A stretch of DNA of 33,213 nt from Paenochrobactrum gallinarii (GCF_014205685.1 NZ_JACIIU010000006.1:1-33213); one strand, 5' to 3'. Counted from the first letter of the stretch, positions 1 through 7,276 are shown. A program made the numbers and translations. The notes: generated by a model not told the origin, from the letters alone.

Positions 1-212
1 GCCTTACGACGCAAAACCGCATGGACGCGGCGATAGCCATAAGTTGGAAGCTCAGCAATAATAGCTTGTATTTCGGACACCAATTCAGCATCTGGCAGGG
101 GTGGTCGTCCTCTACGTTTTTTAGGTCGATCAGCAACACGCGCAGTGATATTGGATCGAGCAACCTGTAACGTCTCGCAAACAGTACTCATCAAATGCCG
201 CCCTTGGGCCAT
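1..212 (-). CDS. IS3-family transposase OrfB, N-terminal part (runs off the window)
   Basis: The frame shifted -1 from orfA reads MAQGRHLMSTVCETLQVARS and continues to IIAELPTYGYRRVHAVLRRK at the left edge. The motif ELPTYGYRRV.A.LRR is characteristic of IS2-group OrfB proteins, just before the DDE integrase core. The catalytic DDE residues would lie beyond position 1, so integrity cannot be judged. The in-frame ATG at 212 could give free OrfB, but fusion to OrfA through the A7 slippery site is the usual expression route in this family. No stop codon interrupts the visible 70 codons. Confidence 0.8.
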   Translation of the reverse strand, partial: MAQGRHLMSTVCETLQVARSNITARVADRPKKRRGRPPLPDAELVSEIQAIIAELPTYGYRRVHAVLRRK

Positions 213-580
213 GACACAGACCGCAATGTCTGTTTTTTTAAACCAGATGTGGCCTCAAGAGCATCTTTGAGAATTTCGACTTCCATGGTCTTCTTGCCCA
301 GAAGACGCTGTAATTCCCGAACCTGCTGCTCAAGTGCGCGATATTGCGATGATGGAACCACCTCTTCATCTGCCGATGTAGCTGTTAAAGCTCCCTGTGT
401 CGCTAATTTACGCCAGCCAAAAAGCTGATTGGGCGCAATACCATGCCGACGGGCAACCAGACTGACTGTTGCACCAGTTTCATAGGTTTCCTGAACCATC
501 GAAAGCTTCTCAGCGCTCGTCCAGCGACGGCGACGTTCTGGACCGCCCAAAATTTCAATATGCGAATTATGACTAGTCAT
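191..580 (-). CDS. IS3-family transposase OrfA (helix-turn-helix subunit)
   Basis: This 129-aa protein is the DNA-binding half of an IS3-family transposase. Residues about 17-60 hold a helix-turn-helix of the HTH_Tnp_1 type (RRRWTSAEK, then VSLVARRHGIAPNQLFGWRK). Residues about 80-110 form a leucine-zipper-like coiled coil (ALEQQVRELQRLLGKK) typical of OrfA dimerisation. Near the 3' end the mRNA reads TTTAAAAAAAC (A7 at 233-239), a standard -1 slippery site. Slipping back one base there joins OrfA to the orfB frame and would make the OrfAB fusion transposase. The length is normal for the IS2/IS51 groups. The frame is intact, so this half could be functional. Confidence 0.88.
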   Translation of the reverse strand: MTSHNSHIEILGGPERRRRWTSAEKLSMVQETYETGATVSLVARRHGIAPNQLFGWRKLATQGALTATSADEEVVPSSQYRALEQQVRELQRLLGKKTMEVEILKDALEATSGLKKQTLRSVSWPKGGI

Positions 581-599
581 ATGCCTAACATTACTCCTA

Positions 600-615
600 A
601 CCCTTAATTAAGGGT
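600..615. promoter_or_regulatory. 16-bp perfect palindrome upstream of orfA
   Basis: ACCCTTAATTAAGGGT is a perfect inverted repeat between the presumed IS end and the orfA start. It may be an operator or part of the IS promoter. This is inference only. Confidence 0.35.
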
Positions 616-649
616 GAGAAAATGTCCGGAGAATTCGGGGGCTCTTACA

Positions 650-902
650 CTACTATCTTAGACCTGTCATGAGCCCACACTTTACCGAGCATCACGACAC
701 TATTCTTTGATACCAGAAAAGAAAAACTAAAATACTAGGATAAGCACTATTCATTTAGACTAAATATATCGCACAACAATATCAGCAGGTTTATCCGTCG
801 TGTAAATACCTTCGCATATGGGCCCAAGATTATACCAATTATCACTCCCATTTCATCTCCGATGAATGGGCTTTAAATTACTATTACCTAAAGAGGAATA
901 AT
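650..902. other. AT-rich intergenic region with one imperfect hairpin
   Basis: No convincing ORF is seen here. An imperfect inverted repeat (CCCATTTCATC at 847-857 and GATGAATGGG at 861-870, one bulged base) lies 33 bases before the TTG start at 903. It could be an operator or a 5'-leader hairpin of that gene. A Shine-Dalgarno-like AAGAGGA occurs at about 890-897. Confidence 0.4.
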
Positions 903-1532
903 TTGAACAACAAAGAATTACTTAATGAATATGCAAATTGGATAGATAAGGAAATTATTGAATATTCCGACTATTATAATATTGATGGAAATAGTTTGAA
1001 TGTAAAAGAATTTGTCAATAATTACGGATACTACATAACATTTAATTTCGATACTAAGAAAATGGTACGTAAGTATCAATTACATTCATCGTCATATCAC
1101 GAGTTAAACGAGAGAAATATTAACAATGTGAGATTTCTTTACAATTTGATATGCAGAAATGCTTTAGGTCGTAACTTTATGAAGCAAACAGAATTGTTAC
1201 CGCTAGTAATAATGTGTTCCGATGTAAACAATACCAAGTTCTGGTCATACAGCGGCGATATTGATAACCTGCATATACACTCTATATGGATATCGAACCC
1301 GGCTCTCAATATTGACTTGGGTCAATCTATATCAAGTATATTAGAAAGTGATACATCTAGAAATTTTGACTTTCGGGATGTACACACCGAGCGTATCACA
1401 TCATATAATCCGTCGGCTGATACTCCTTCAAGAATTGCAACGTATACGGCGAAATTCATACCATTCAACACACACAAGCTGGACATTGCCTCGGATATCC
1501 GAATATTGCCTGAGTATAAATTTAAGCTGTAA
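903..1532 (+). CDS. Unknown AT-rich protein with HUH/Rep-like motifs
   Basis: This 209-aa protein was not recognised as a named family. It starts with TTG, 5-6 bases after a good AAGAGGA ribosome site. Three short motifs occur in the order seen in rolling-circle replication initiators: YYITFNFD at 43-50 (motif-I-like, hydrophobic-T-x-hydrophobic), LHIHSIWI at 123-130 (the HUH metal motif, H124 and H126), and YTAKF at 181-185 (the Y-x-x-K catalytic motif, Y181 and K184). The stretch RNALGRNF (85-92) resembles the basic segment that often lies between motifs I and II in plasmid Rep-like proteins. The protein lacks a helicase domain and is short, so it could be a minimal nuclease, a degraded Rep or a chance match. 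Its AT-rich codons suggest recent transfer. Confidence 0.6.
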   Translation: MNNKELLNEYANWIDKEIIEYSDYYNIDGNSLNVKEFVNNYGYYITFNFDTKKMVRKYQLHSSSYHELNERNINNVRFLYNLICRNALGRNFMKQTELLPLVIMCSDVNNTKFWSYSGDIDNLHIHSIWISNPALNIDLGQSISSILESDTSRNFDFRDVHTERITSYNPSADTPSRIATYTAKFIPFNTHKLDIASDIRILPEYKFKL

Positions 1533-1572
1533 TACTTGATATAATTGGTGTCGTATTCTTATGGCCTGATCG

Positions 1573-1587
1573 GTGAAGGTCCTTCAC
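1573..1587. repeat. Perfect short inverted repeat in the intergenic gap
   Basis: GTGAAGG-T-CCTTCAC is a 7-bp perfect dyad around one base, in the convergent gap between the plus-strand gene ending at 1532 and the minus-strand gene ending at 1654. It has no U-run, so it is more likely a protein site than a terminator. Confidence 0.35.
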
Positions 1588-1653
1588 TCGGTCTATCAAG
1601 GTTAAGGCTTATTACTTGAGGGGGGATATCAGTTTACAAGCTGGCATTCATGA

Positions 1654-1992
1654 CTATCTAAAGTTTTTTATTACGTATTTTTCGCCGATCTCATAGGTTA
1701 TCAATTGACCATGTTCGCATGAATAATTCGCATCAGAATCCGCTCCACCAAACATAACGCCATCTTGATCAGGCTCATCAAAGCTGATGTACCATTGTTT
1801 CGTGTCTTCTTTCCGTAATTGTGTAAGAATGTAAGCAAAGCATCTGGAATCTACGTCGTTTAGTCCTCGTTGAAGATAAACTTCTGTCTTTCGATCTAAT
1901 TTATCCAAACGCATTTTCTCTGCATAAGCCGGTATGAGGTGACCGAAAAATATCGTTATCATACAAGCAGTTACAACTAAGGGAGTTCTCAA
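1654..1992 (-). CDS. Small secreted hypothetical protein
   Basis: This 112-aa protein has a clear Sec signal peptide: MRTPLV, a hydrophobic core, then a PAYA-E signal peptidase I site after residue 24. The mature part of about 88 residues has two cysteines (C51 and C92) that could form a periplasmic disulfide, and is rich in charged residues (DKLDRKTEVYL). The start is TTG at 1992 with a strong GGAGAGG ribosome site seven bases upstream, which supports a real gene. I do not recognise the family. It lies in the AT-rich accessory block next to the zinc-ribbon gene, on the same strand. Confidence 0.65.
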   Translation of the reverse strand: MRTPLVVTACMITIFFGHLIPAYAEKMRLDKLDRKTEVYLQRGLNDVDSRCFAYILTQLRKEDTKQWYISFDEPDQDGVMFGGADSDANYSCEHGQLITYEIGEKYVIKNFR

Positions 1993-2144
1993 TTATTTAC
2001 CTCTCCGTCGACTTGGCTACTCGATGACACTTGAAGACTCCATCATCGCAACAAAAACAACGGTCTGCATTTAAAGGTTAGGAATCCGGATTTTCAATGT
2101 CTAAGAGTATATTAAGAATATAATCTCCTAAAATCGGTTATAGT

Positions 2145-2471
2145 TTAATAGTAATAACGTTTATTTCTAAAAATAAACATTAAAATGTATACAGGCACCC
2201 AAAGGCCGCCAGTGAATATTGAAAGCAAGATGTGAATCCAATGAGGAAATTTACGTAATTGCATAGAATCATTGGATGATGATGAAGAAGATGCTCCTCC
2301 GCCAGCATTCATAAAGACGTTTGGACTATTTCGCTGCGATTTAAGTGCTTCTAATTCGCGCATTTGATGGTCTAAAATTTCACCGCAGTGGCGGCATTTT
2401 TTTGACTCAGCATTGATCTGCTCTGCGCAGTACGGACAAGTCTTTGTGGGCACTAAAGTTTTCTCTTGCAT
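2145..2471 (-). CDS. Zinc-ribbon protein with one C-terminal membrane segment
   Basis: The 108-aa protein starts with a zinc ribbon: C12-x2-C15 and C26-x2-C29 (CPYC...CRHCG), a rubredoxin-like knuckle pair. A short charged helix (HQMRELEALKSQ) and a glycine/serine linker (57-69) follow. The C-terminus (about 78-101, WIHILLSIFTGGLWVPVYIL) is one membrane helix or re-entrant hairpin. The pattern hydrophobic-TGGLW.P.. resembles small phage superinfection-immunity and DUF-type membrane proteins. The ribbon would face the cytoplasm. It is divergent from the XRE regulator at 2607, which could control it. The function is unknown. Confidence 0.65.
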   Translation of the reverse strand: MQEKTLVPTKTCPYCAEQINAESKKCRHCGEILDHQMRELEALKSQRNSPNVFMNAGGGASSSSSSNDSMQLRKFPHWIHILLSIFTGGLWVPVYILMFIFRNKRYYY

Positions 2472-2606
2472 TTCACTTCCATCTAAATGCGGTTGACTAT
2501 TGCGAAATTAATAAAGTGTTCATAGCTCATACACTTATATAAAATTTCGGCAAAATAATACACATGTATTATATTCAATTTAAAAATAGTACAAGAGGAC
2601 ATTTTA

Positions 2607-2993
2607 ATGATTGCATTCTTATCTCATCAGATAAGAATGCAGAACATTCGCACCAAAGAACCCAATGAAAACAGTTTTGGCGAACGCCTTAAAACTGCAA
2701 GAAAATACTTAAGCATTACGCAAGAGGAATTAGCATCAAAAGCTGGACTGTCGACCATAACGATTAGCAAGCTTGAGTCTGGTGTTAATAAGCCTTCATT
2801 TGATGTCATACTTGCTCTTAGCCATTCAATGGATATTGAACCAAATTATTTTTTTGGATGGTCTAATGAAATCTCAGCTAAATCTAATTCAGTACGTCGC
2901 ATAAAACTTCAGAGCTTAATACTTCAAGCTGAGCAACTAGATGATATTTGGCTTGATCAGCTAATATCCCTATCAAAATTAGCCTATAAGTAA
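2607..2993 (+). CDS. XRE-family helix-turn-helix transcriptional regulator
   Basis: A 128-aa Cro/C1-type repressor. Residues about 24-80 carry the five-helix HTH (FGERLKTARKYLSITQEELA, then AGLSTITISKLESGVNKPS), ending in the DIEPNYFFGW stretch typical of this class. The C-terminal 40 residues are a short helical tail. Two starts are possible: ATG at 2607, seven bases after an AAGAGG ribosome site, or ATG at 2637 (MQNIRTKEP). A perfect 13-bp inverted repeat lies between them, from 2612 to 2641, suggesting autoregulation by operator binding or by an mRNA hairpin. It is divergent from the zinc-ribbon gene and convergent with the gene at 3011-4027. Confidence 0.88.
   Translation: MIAFLSHQIRMQNIRTKEPNENSFGERLKTARKYLSITQEELASKAGLSTITISKLESGVNKPSFDVILALSHSMDIEPNYFFGWSNEISAKSNSVRRIKLQSLILQAEQLDDIWLDQLISLSKLAYK
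2612..2641. promoter_or_regulatory. 13-bp perfect inverted repeat over the XRE gene start
   Basis: TGCATTCTTATCT (2612-2624), a CATC spacer, and AGATAAGAATGCA (2629-2641) form a perfect dyad just after the first ATG and overlapping the second one. It could be the regulator's operator. As RNA it would form a stable hairpin five bases into the reading frame that could block translation. Which of these applies cannot be told from sequence alone. Confidence 0.6.
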
Positions 2994-3010
2994 CTGAAAA
3001 TATTATCGCT

Positions 3011-4027
3011 TCATAGCATGTCATCGCTTAATGCACGAAGCCATATATCATCTAGGTGAGATGTTGCCGCTGCAATTTGATCAATTTCTTTTTTTGTCGG
3101 CTTCCGATTTTGGCGACCAAAACACTCATCAAGATACCAGCCCAAATTGCCAAACTTGATGAACTTTAAAAGCAGGAAGTCATCCCCTCTTGTCCTATAA
3201 TAACAGGAGTTTCCTGCCTGTGCATTGACACAAGAATTGTAAAAATAATTACGATCTGTAAGACAATTGCCTAATTGTTGTGCAATATCTTGAAGCTCAT
3301 CTCCTGTTTTAATTGGTACAAATTCTGGAATGCTCCAAGGTTCTGCAGGAAATGGACGTTTTGAAATAGCCTTGCGTAATGCAGCAACTGGATCTCTCGA
3401 ACCGGAGCTATCATTCAGTAAAGGCTCTATCAGTTTTGGGTCTGTGATGCGCTTAGCTAACCAAAGGTATTCTTCGATAGCAACATTAAAAATCCTTGAT
3501 CGAAGCATGAAATTAGCAAAATTTACAGCAAGCTTTTCACGAGGTAGTTTGGCGATCAGTAACACTGCTCTAGTATCAATTTTTTTCGCATGATGAAGGG
3601 TTTGCGTTAAAGCATCTCCGCGACTAAGAGCGGTATGTACTGCCTTGTAAAACTCTGGAGTTTCTGCACAAGGTCCGAGTTTTGAAAGAAGGCTAATCAT
3701 ACCCGGAGGGCAAGTTCCGAATGCAGCGCGCAATAGTTCTTTACGACGGCTTTTAGTGAGCCAATTACGCATATCTATTTCTAGTGGCAGCCTCGTATCA
3801 TCCACAGAAAGAACTGCGTGCCAAACATGACGATGAGTAGCTGAAGCTATCATATACTCAGTAATAAAATTCTCTCCCCAAATCGTAAGTATTGAGGATG
3901 AAAACTCTCCGGCAACGTGCTGAAGGAGGTCTGGAATTGTTTCAGCTGTTAAACCTGATTTAATAATCGCTTTTGATACCATATACGATGATATCAGACA
4001 TTTAGAAAATCTAGGCAACGTCTCCAT
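3011..4027 (-). CDS. Unknown 338-aa protein with a PcfJ-like C-terminal region
   Basis: The N-terminal half (1-200) is helical and not recognised. The C-terminal third holds ELQDIAQQLGNCLTDRNYF (about 244-262), NSCYYRTRGDDFLLLKF (273-289) and ECFGRQNRKPTKKEID (301-316). This order, with a conserved N-C, then a strand-rich core, then a GxxN-x-x-P motif, resembles PcfJ-like proteins known from conjugative plasmids and accessory regions; the match is by eye. There is no signal peptide or membrane helix. A diverged partial copy (4191-4682) lies immediately upstream on the same strand, including the promoter region. The gene is the one next to the island end in comM and is convergent with the XRE gene (gap 17 bases). 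Confidence 0.65.
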   Translation of the reverse strand: METLPRFSKCLISSYMVSKAIIKSGLTAETIPDLLQHVAGEFSSSILTIWGENFITEYMIASATHRHVWHAVLSVDDTRLPLEIDMRNWLTKSRRKELLRAAFGTCPPGMISLLSKLGPCAETPEFYKAVHTALSRGDALTQTLHHAKKIDTRAVLLIAKLPREKLAVNFANFMLRSRIFNVAIEEYLWLAKRITDPKLIEPLLNDSSGSRDPVAALRKAISKRPFPAEPWSIPEFVPIKTGDELQDIAQQLGNCLTDRNYFYNSCVNAQAGNSCYYRTRGDDFLLLKFIKFGNLGWYLDECFGRQNRKPTKKEIDQIAAATSHLDDIWLRALSDDML

Positions 4028-4190
4028 TATCTAGCTAATGAAAAACATTATCCAGCTATTCAAGCCTGACATACAGGCCCTGAGTGCCGCTGCTTTATGA
4101 AAAATATATTACGCAGTGATATTTCTATTACCCACTAAACACTGCACTAAAAATCGTCCCTCTTCTATATGGTTCTTTACTTTTCGTACT

Positions 4191-4682
4191 TTAATTAATT
4201 GACCCATATATTAGTAATACTGCTCTAGCATCAATTTTTTTGGCGTGATGCAGGGTTTGGGTTAAAGTATCTCCACGACTGAGAGCCGCATGTACTGCAT
4301 TGTAAAATTCAGGAGTTTCTGCACAAGGTCCAAGCTTTGAAAGAAGCCTGATCATACCTGGAGGGCAAGTTCCGAATGCCACCCGTAATACCTCTTTGCG
4401 GCGGCTTTTAGTAAGCCAATTACGCATATCTATTCCTAGTGGCAACCTTGAAGCTGTCACAGAAAGGACTGCATGCCAAACATGACGATGAGTAGCTGAA
4501 GCTGTCATATATTCGGAAATACAATTCTCTCCCCAAATCTCAAAAATTGAGGATGAAAACTCTCCGGCAACATGCTTAAGGAGGTCTGGAATTGTTTCAG
4601 TTGTTAAACCAGAATTAATAATCGCTTTTGATACCATATACGATGATATCTGACATTTAAAAAAGCTAGGCAACGTTTCCAT
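4191..4682 (-). pseudogene. Truncated paralogue of the 338-aa PcfJ-like gene
   Basis: From METLPSFF (start at 4682; a longer start at 4703 is possible) this frame matches the first 158 residues of the downstream gene at high identity (for example WLTKSRRKE and CPPGM). It breaks off after AVLLI and ends YGSIN-stop. The break coincides with a sequence (ATATGGGTCAATTAATTAA, 4191-4209) that also occurs at the comM junction (ATACATGGGTCAATTAATTAA, 4937-4957). The C-terminal conserved region is absent, so it is probably not functional, although 163 codons remain open and might produce a truncated partner of the full protein. Confidence 0.8.
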
Positions 4683-4957
4683 GGTCTTGCCATAGTAAAA
4701 CATGATCCAGCCATGCTAACCAGACGAATAGACCTTGAAAGCGTGCCCTATGAAAAACTTAAGGCAGTGATCTTGGGATTACCCAACTAAGCATCTTCTC
4801 ATGTTAACCAGATGCCTTTCAGGGCTATAAAATCGGTTAATAACTGATGTGTATATAATGTCTTTAATTTAAAATATCATTTTACACTGCGCTAAAAAAT
4901 CTGATTATTTTCATATGGTTACATATTTTTCGCATTTTAATTAATTGACCCATGTAT
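4191..4957 (-). repeat. Upstream copy of a diverged tandem repeat (unit about 746 bp)
   Basis: Unit A (4957 down to about 4210) and unit B (about 4211 down to about 3556) share an end sequence (TGGGTCAATTAATTAAA on the minus strand), a promoter region and 158 codons of gene. The common promoter pieces include CACTGCRCTAAAAA and TTACCCA.CTAA on the plus strand. Unit A has about 80 extra bases (about 4790-4880) absent from unit B. The two units are clearly diverged, so the duplication is not recent. Confidence 0.75.
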
Positions 4958-5053
4958 TGAAATGCCCATTTTGCCCGGAGCAACCATGATTTGCACATCA
5001 ACAGGAACGGCATCAATGCCTTGAAATGCGACCGTACCGACGCGTGAAATCAT
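4937..5053 (-). pseudogene. comM: 5' fragment of comM/yifB (magnesium-chelatase-like ATPase), interrupted by the island
   Basis: Thirty-eight codons are open from ATG at 5053, after a GGGAGG ribosome site. The first 33 read MISRVGTVAFQGIDAVPVDV then QIMVAPGKMGISI, the conserved N-terminus of the YifB/ComM family, which normally continues VGLPDKAVAESRER. Here it changes to HGSIN and stops. ComM is a hexameric helicase-like AAA+ protein of about 510 residues that promotes branch migration in natural transformation. The rest, including the Walker motifs, is missing from the window and may lie beyond the left edge. It follows gshB on the same strand. Confidence 0.8.
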
Positions 5054-5077
5054 AAAAGCCCTCCCGACTAATATAAT

Positions 5078-5105
5078 AAGGGCCGCGATTACCACCGCAG
5101 CCCTT
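5078..5105 (-). terminator. Hairpin after gshB, possible terminator
   Basis: AAGGGCTGCG and CGCGGCCCTT pair (one G-T) around an eight-base loop, followed on the minus strand by ATTATATTAG. The U-run is poor, so termination may be partial, with read-through to comM. Confidence 0.5.
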
Positions 5106-5144
5106 ATAAATAGATCATGTCAAAGACAGTGCTTCAATAGGTAT

Positions 5145-6086
5145 TTAGTTACGCTTGGCTTCCACTGCATCCCAGAAAAGGGCTGCTACATCAGCACCGC
5201 CAAAGCGTTTGATTTCACGCAGACCTGTTGGCGAGGTCACGTTGATTTCGGTCATATAATCACCGATCACATCAATACCAACGAGAATAAAGCCGCGTTC
5301 TTTCAACGACGGGCCGATACGGGCGCAAATTTCCTGCTCGCGCGCAGTCAGTTCGGTGGCTTCTGCGCGGCCGCCCACATGCATGTTGGAGCGGGCATCA
5401 CTTTCAGCCGGTACGCGGTTGATCGCGCCAACCGGTTCACCGTCAATCAGGATGATGCGCTTGTCACCGGCACGAACATCTTTCAGATAACGCTGTGCAA
5501 TAAATGGCTCTCGATACATCTGCTCGAACATTTCCAGCAGCGATGTCAGATTACGGTCGTCGGTGGTGAGGTGGAAAACGCCGGCGCCGCCATTGCCGTA
5601 AAGCGGCTTGATGATGATGTCACCATATTGTTTGCGGAATTCCAGCACTTCCTGAATATCTTTGGTAATCAGCGTTTCCGGCATCAAGTCCGGAAATTCG
5701 GTGACGAAGATTTTTTCAGGGCTGTTACGCACCCATGCCGGATCATTGACCACCAGTGTTTTCGGGTGGATACGCTCAAGCAAATGCGTAGTGGTAATAT
5801 AATTCATGTCGAATGGCGGATCTTGGCGCAGCAGCACCACATCCATTTCCGACAGGTCAAGACGTTCCGGCTCGCCTAAGGTGTAATGGTCGCCTTTGAC
5901 ATCGCGGACTTCGAGTTTTTCAAGGCGGGCTGTCACCACACCGTCGCGCATTGAAAGGCGGTCAGGGGTGTAGTGATAAAGCTCATGGCCGCGCGCCTGT
6001 GCTTCCAGACAAAGCGCGAAAGTAGTGTCCCCTGTAATATTGATGGTGCTGATATGGTCCATCTGAACTGCAATCTTCAAGGCCAT
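5145..6086 (-). CDS. gshB: Glutathione synthase (ATP-grasp)
   Basis: The 313-aa protein joins gamma-glutamylcysteine to glycine using ATP, the second step of glutathione synthesis in the cytoplasm (EC 6.3.2.3). The start [20 protein letters not shown] is the typical N-terminal GSH-S domain. The ATP-grasp part has [15 protein letters not shown] (about 155-169), then [19 protein letters not shown] with [11 protein letters not shown], the usual ATP/glycine-loop motifs, and [13 protein letters not shown] near the end. Length is normal (about 310-315). The ATG follows a TAGGAGA site. It is monocistronic or co-transcribed with comM downstream. Confidence 0.97.
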   Translation of the reverse strand: MALKIAVQMDHISTINITGDTTFALCLEAQARGHELYHYTPDRLSMRDGVVTARLEKLEVRDVKGDHYTLGEPERLDLSEMDVVLLRQDPPFDMNYITTTHLLERIHPKTLVVNDPAWVRNSPEKIFVTEFPDLMPETLITKDIQEVLEFRKQYGDIIIKPLYGNGGAGVFHLTTDDRNLTSLLEMFEQMYREPFIAQRYLKDVRAGDKRIILIDGEPVGAINRVPAESDARSNMHVGGRAEATELTAREQEICARIGPSLKERGFILVGIDVIGDYMTEINVTSPTGLREIKRFGGADVAALFWDAVEAKRN

Positions 6087-6138
6087 GGTCTCCTAAGGGC
6101 GTTCGCGTTTGTCATTTAAGTGTTTATGGAAAATAGGA

Positions 6139-6176
6139 TATCCGCCCTCAGGTTCAAGTGAGTGTGAGAGCGGATA
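6139..6176 (-). terminator. Probable terminator of the pyrF-DUF1330 unit
   Basis: TATCCGCTCTCA and TGAGGGCGGATA pair (one mismatch) across a 14-base loop just after the DUF1330 stop, followed on the minus strand by TCCTATTTTCC. Confidence 0.55.
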
Positions 6177-6187
6177 CGGAGTTTATT

Positions 6188-6478
6188 TTAAACGGCTGCT
6201 TCCACCAGCACAATTTCGCCGTCGGCAACGGTTTGGCGGATGGCCTGGGCTGCCTGATATTCCGGTGAGTTGAAGCAATCGAGTGCGTGCTGCATTGATT
6301 CAAATTCGATAATCACGTTGCGGGCACGGCCTTGGCCTTCCACCAATTCTGCTCTGCCGCCGCGGGCAAGAAACTTGGCACCGTAGCGCTCAAAGGCTGG
6401 CTTGGCGGTCGATACGTAATCCTTGTAACGCTCCGGATCCTTAACATCGACACGTGCAATCCAATAAGCTTTGGTCAT
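6188..6478 (-). CDS. DUF1330 family protein
   Basis: A 96-aa member of the DUF1330 family, a dimeric ferredoxin-like (alpha/beta barrel) fold. It starts MTKAYWIARVDVKDPERYKD and contains FLARGGRAE and VIIEFESMQHALDCFNSPEY, all conserved in the family. The biochemical role is not established. I place the start at 6478 because a strong GGAGGAG ribosome site lies 8-10 bases upstream; the 16 codons before it are not family-like. It follows pyrF by 90 bases on the same strand, so it may be co-transcribed. Confidence 0.9.
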   Translation of the reverse strand: MTKAYWIARVDVKDPERYKDYVSTAKPAFERYGAKFLARGGRAELVEGQGRARNVIIEFESMQHALDCFNSPEYQAAQAIRQTVADGEIVLVEAAV

Positions 6479-6568
6479 ATGATCAATCTCCTCCTGATGA
6501 TTATGATGAAACTTTAAGCTTTTCAAAAACCTGCCCGCAATGCGGCATTCAGACTTTGGCTTTAAATT

Positions 6569-7276
6569 TTAAGATGATGAGCTTGCTGCCATTTCGGCAA
6601 GGATTTTCTCGGCCGCTTCCCGTCTGTCCGGTGCTGCTATGATCGGGCGCGCAACAACCAGATGGCTGGCACCGGCTTTGAGAGCATCGGACGGGGTCAT
6701 GACGCGCTTCTGGTCACCAAGCTCTGCGCCTTGCGGGCGGATGCCGGGGGTGACGATTGCCAGATCATTGCCAACAATCTGGCGAATGGCCGCAGCCTCT
6801 GCGGCTGAGGCCACTACGCCGCCCATGCCAGCCTCACGCGCTTGGGCTGCACGACGCAGCACCAGTGTCTGCGCATCATCTTTATAGCCGGCTTCGATGA
6901 GGTCAGCATTATCCATAGAGGTGAGAACTGTAACACCCAGCAGGCAAAGACCTGAGCCTTTAGCCGCCTCAACGCCTGCGCGCATCGCTTTAGGGTAAGC
7001 ATGCAATGTCAGCATGGATACGCCCATTTTAGCGATATTTTCCACCCCTTTGGCCACCGTATTATCGATGTCCAGCAGTTTCATATCCAGAAATACTTGT
7101 TTCTTGGCTGCAATCAGGGTGCGGACAAAATCCAGACCACCGGCAAATGCCAGCTGGTGACCGACTTTGTAGAAGGAAACCGTGTCGCCTAATTCGTTAA
7201 CGACTTGCTCTGCGTCTTTAACCGTCGGCACATCAAGCCCGACAATGAGACGGCTGCGTACATCTTCCACAGTCAT
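6569..7276 (-). CDS. pyrF: Orotidine 5'-phosphate decarboxylase
   Basis: This 235-aa enzyme decarboxylates OMP to UMP, the last step of de novo pyrimidine synthesis (EC 4.1.1.23), in the cytoplasm. It has the class I signature: [14 protein letters not shown] with the catalytic D64-x-K66-x-x-D69 array, LIVGLDVPT at the N-terminus, a TLHAYPK strand and the phosphate-binding [11 protein letters not shown] and LVVARPI segments near the C-terminus. Length is normal. It heads a possible two-gene unit with the DUF1330 gene. Confidence 0.97.
   Translation of the reverse strand: MTVEDVRSRLIVGLDVPTVKDAEQVVNELGDTVSFYKVGHQLAFAGGLDFVRTLIAAKKQVFLDMKLLDIDNTVAKGVENIAKMGVSMLTLHAYPKAMRAGVEAAKGSGLCLLGVTVLTSMDNADLIEAGYKDDAQTLVLRRAAQAREAGMGGVVASAAEAAAIRQIVGNDLAIVTPGIRPQGAELGDQKRVMTPSDALKAGASHLVVARPIIAAPDRREAAEKILAEMAASSSS

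Larger units (their letters stand above)
1..649 (-). mobile_element. IS3-family insertion sequence (IS2-like), partial
   Basis: Two overlapping minus-strand frames, orfA (191-580) and orfB (1-212), have the layout of an IS3-family element whose orfB end lies outside the window. The outer end is probably near 649, where the minus strand starts TGTAAGAGCCCC with the family's usual 5'-TG, but the opposite inverted repeat is not visible, so the exact end is inferred. A perfect 16-bp palindrome (600-615, centred on TTAATTAA) lies between this end and orfA and may be a promoter or repressor site. The element sits in an AT-rich accessory region. Confidence 0.8.

Noticed and set aside
1348..1539. 63-aa plus-strand ORF
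   Set aside because: It overlaps the better-supported TTG-start gene at 903-1532 in another frame, with no ribosome site or similarity.
2145..4957. Classical toxin-antitoxin pair or known defence system
   Set aside because: The XRE gene has no adjacent small toxin on its strand, and no restriction, nuclease or other known defence signature was seen in the neighbours.
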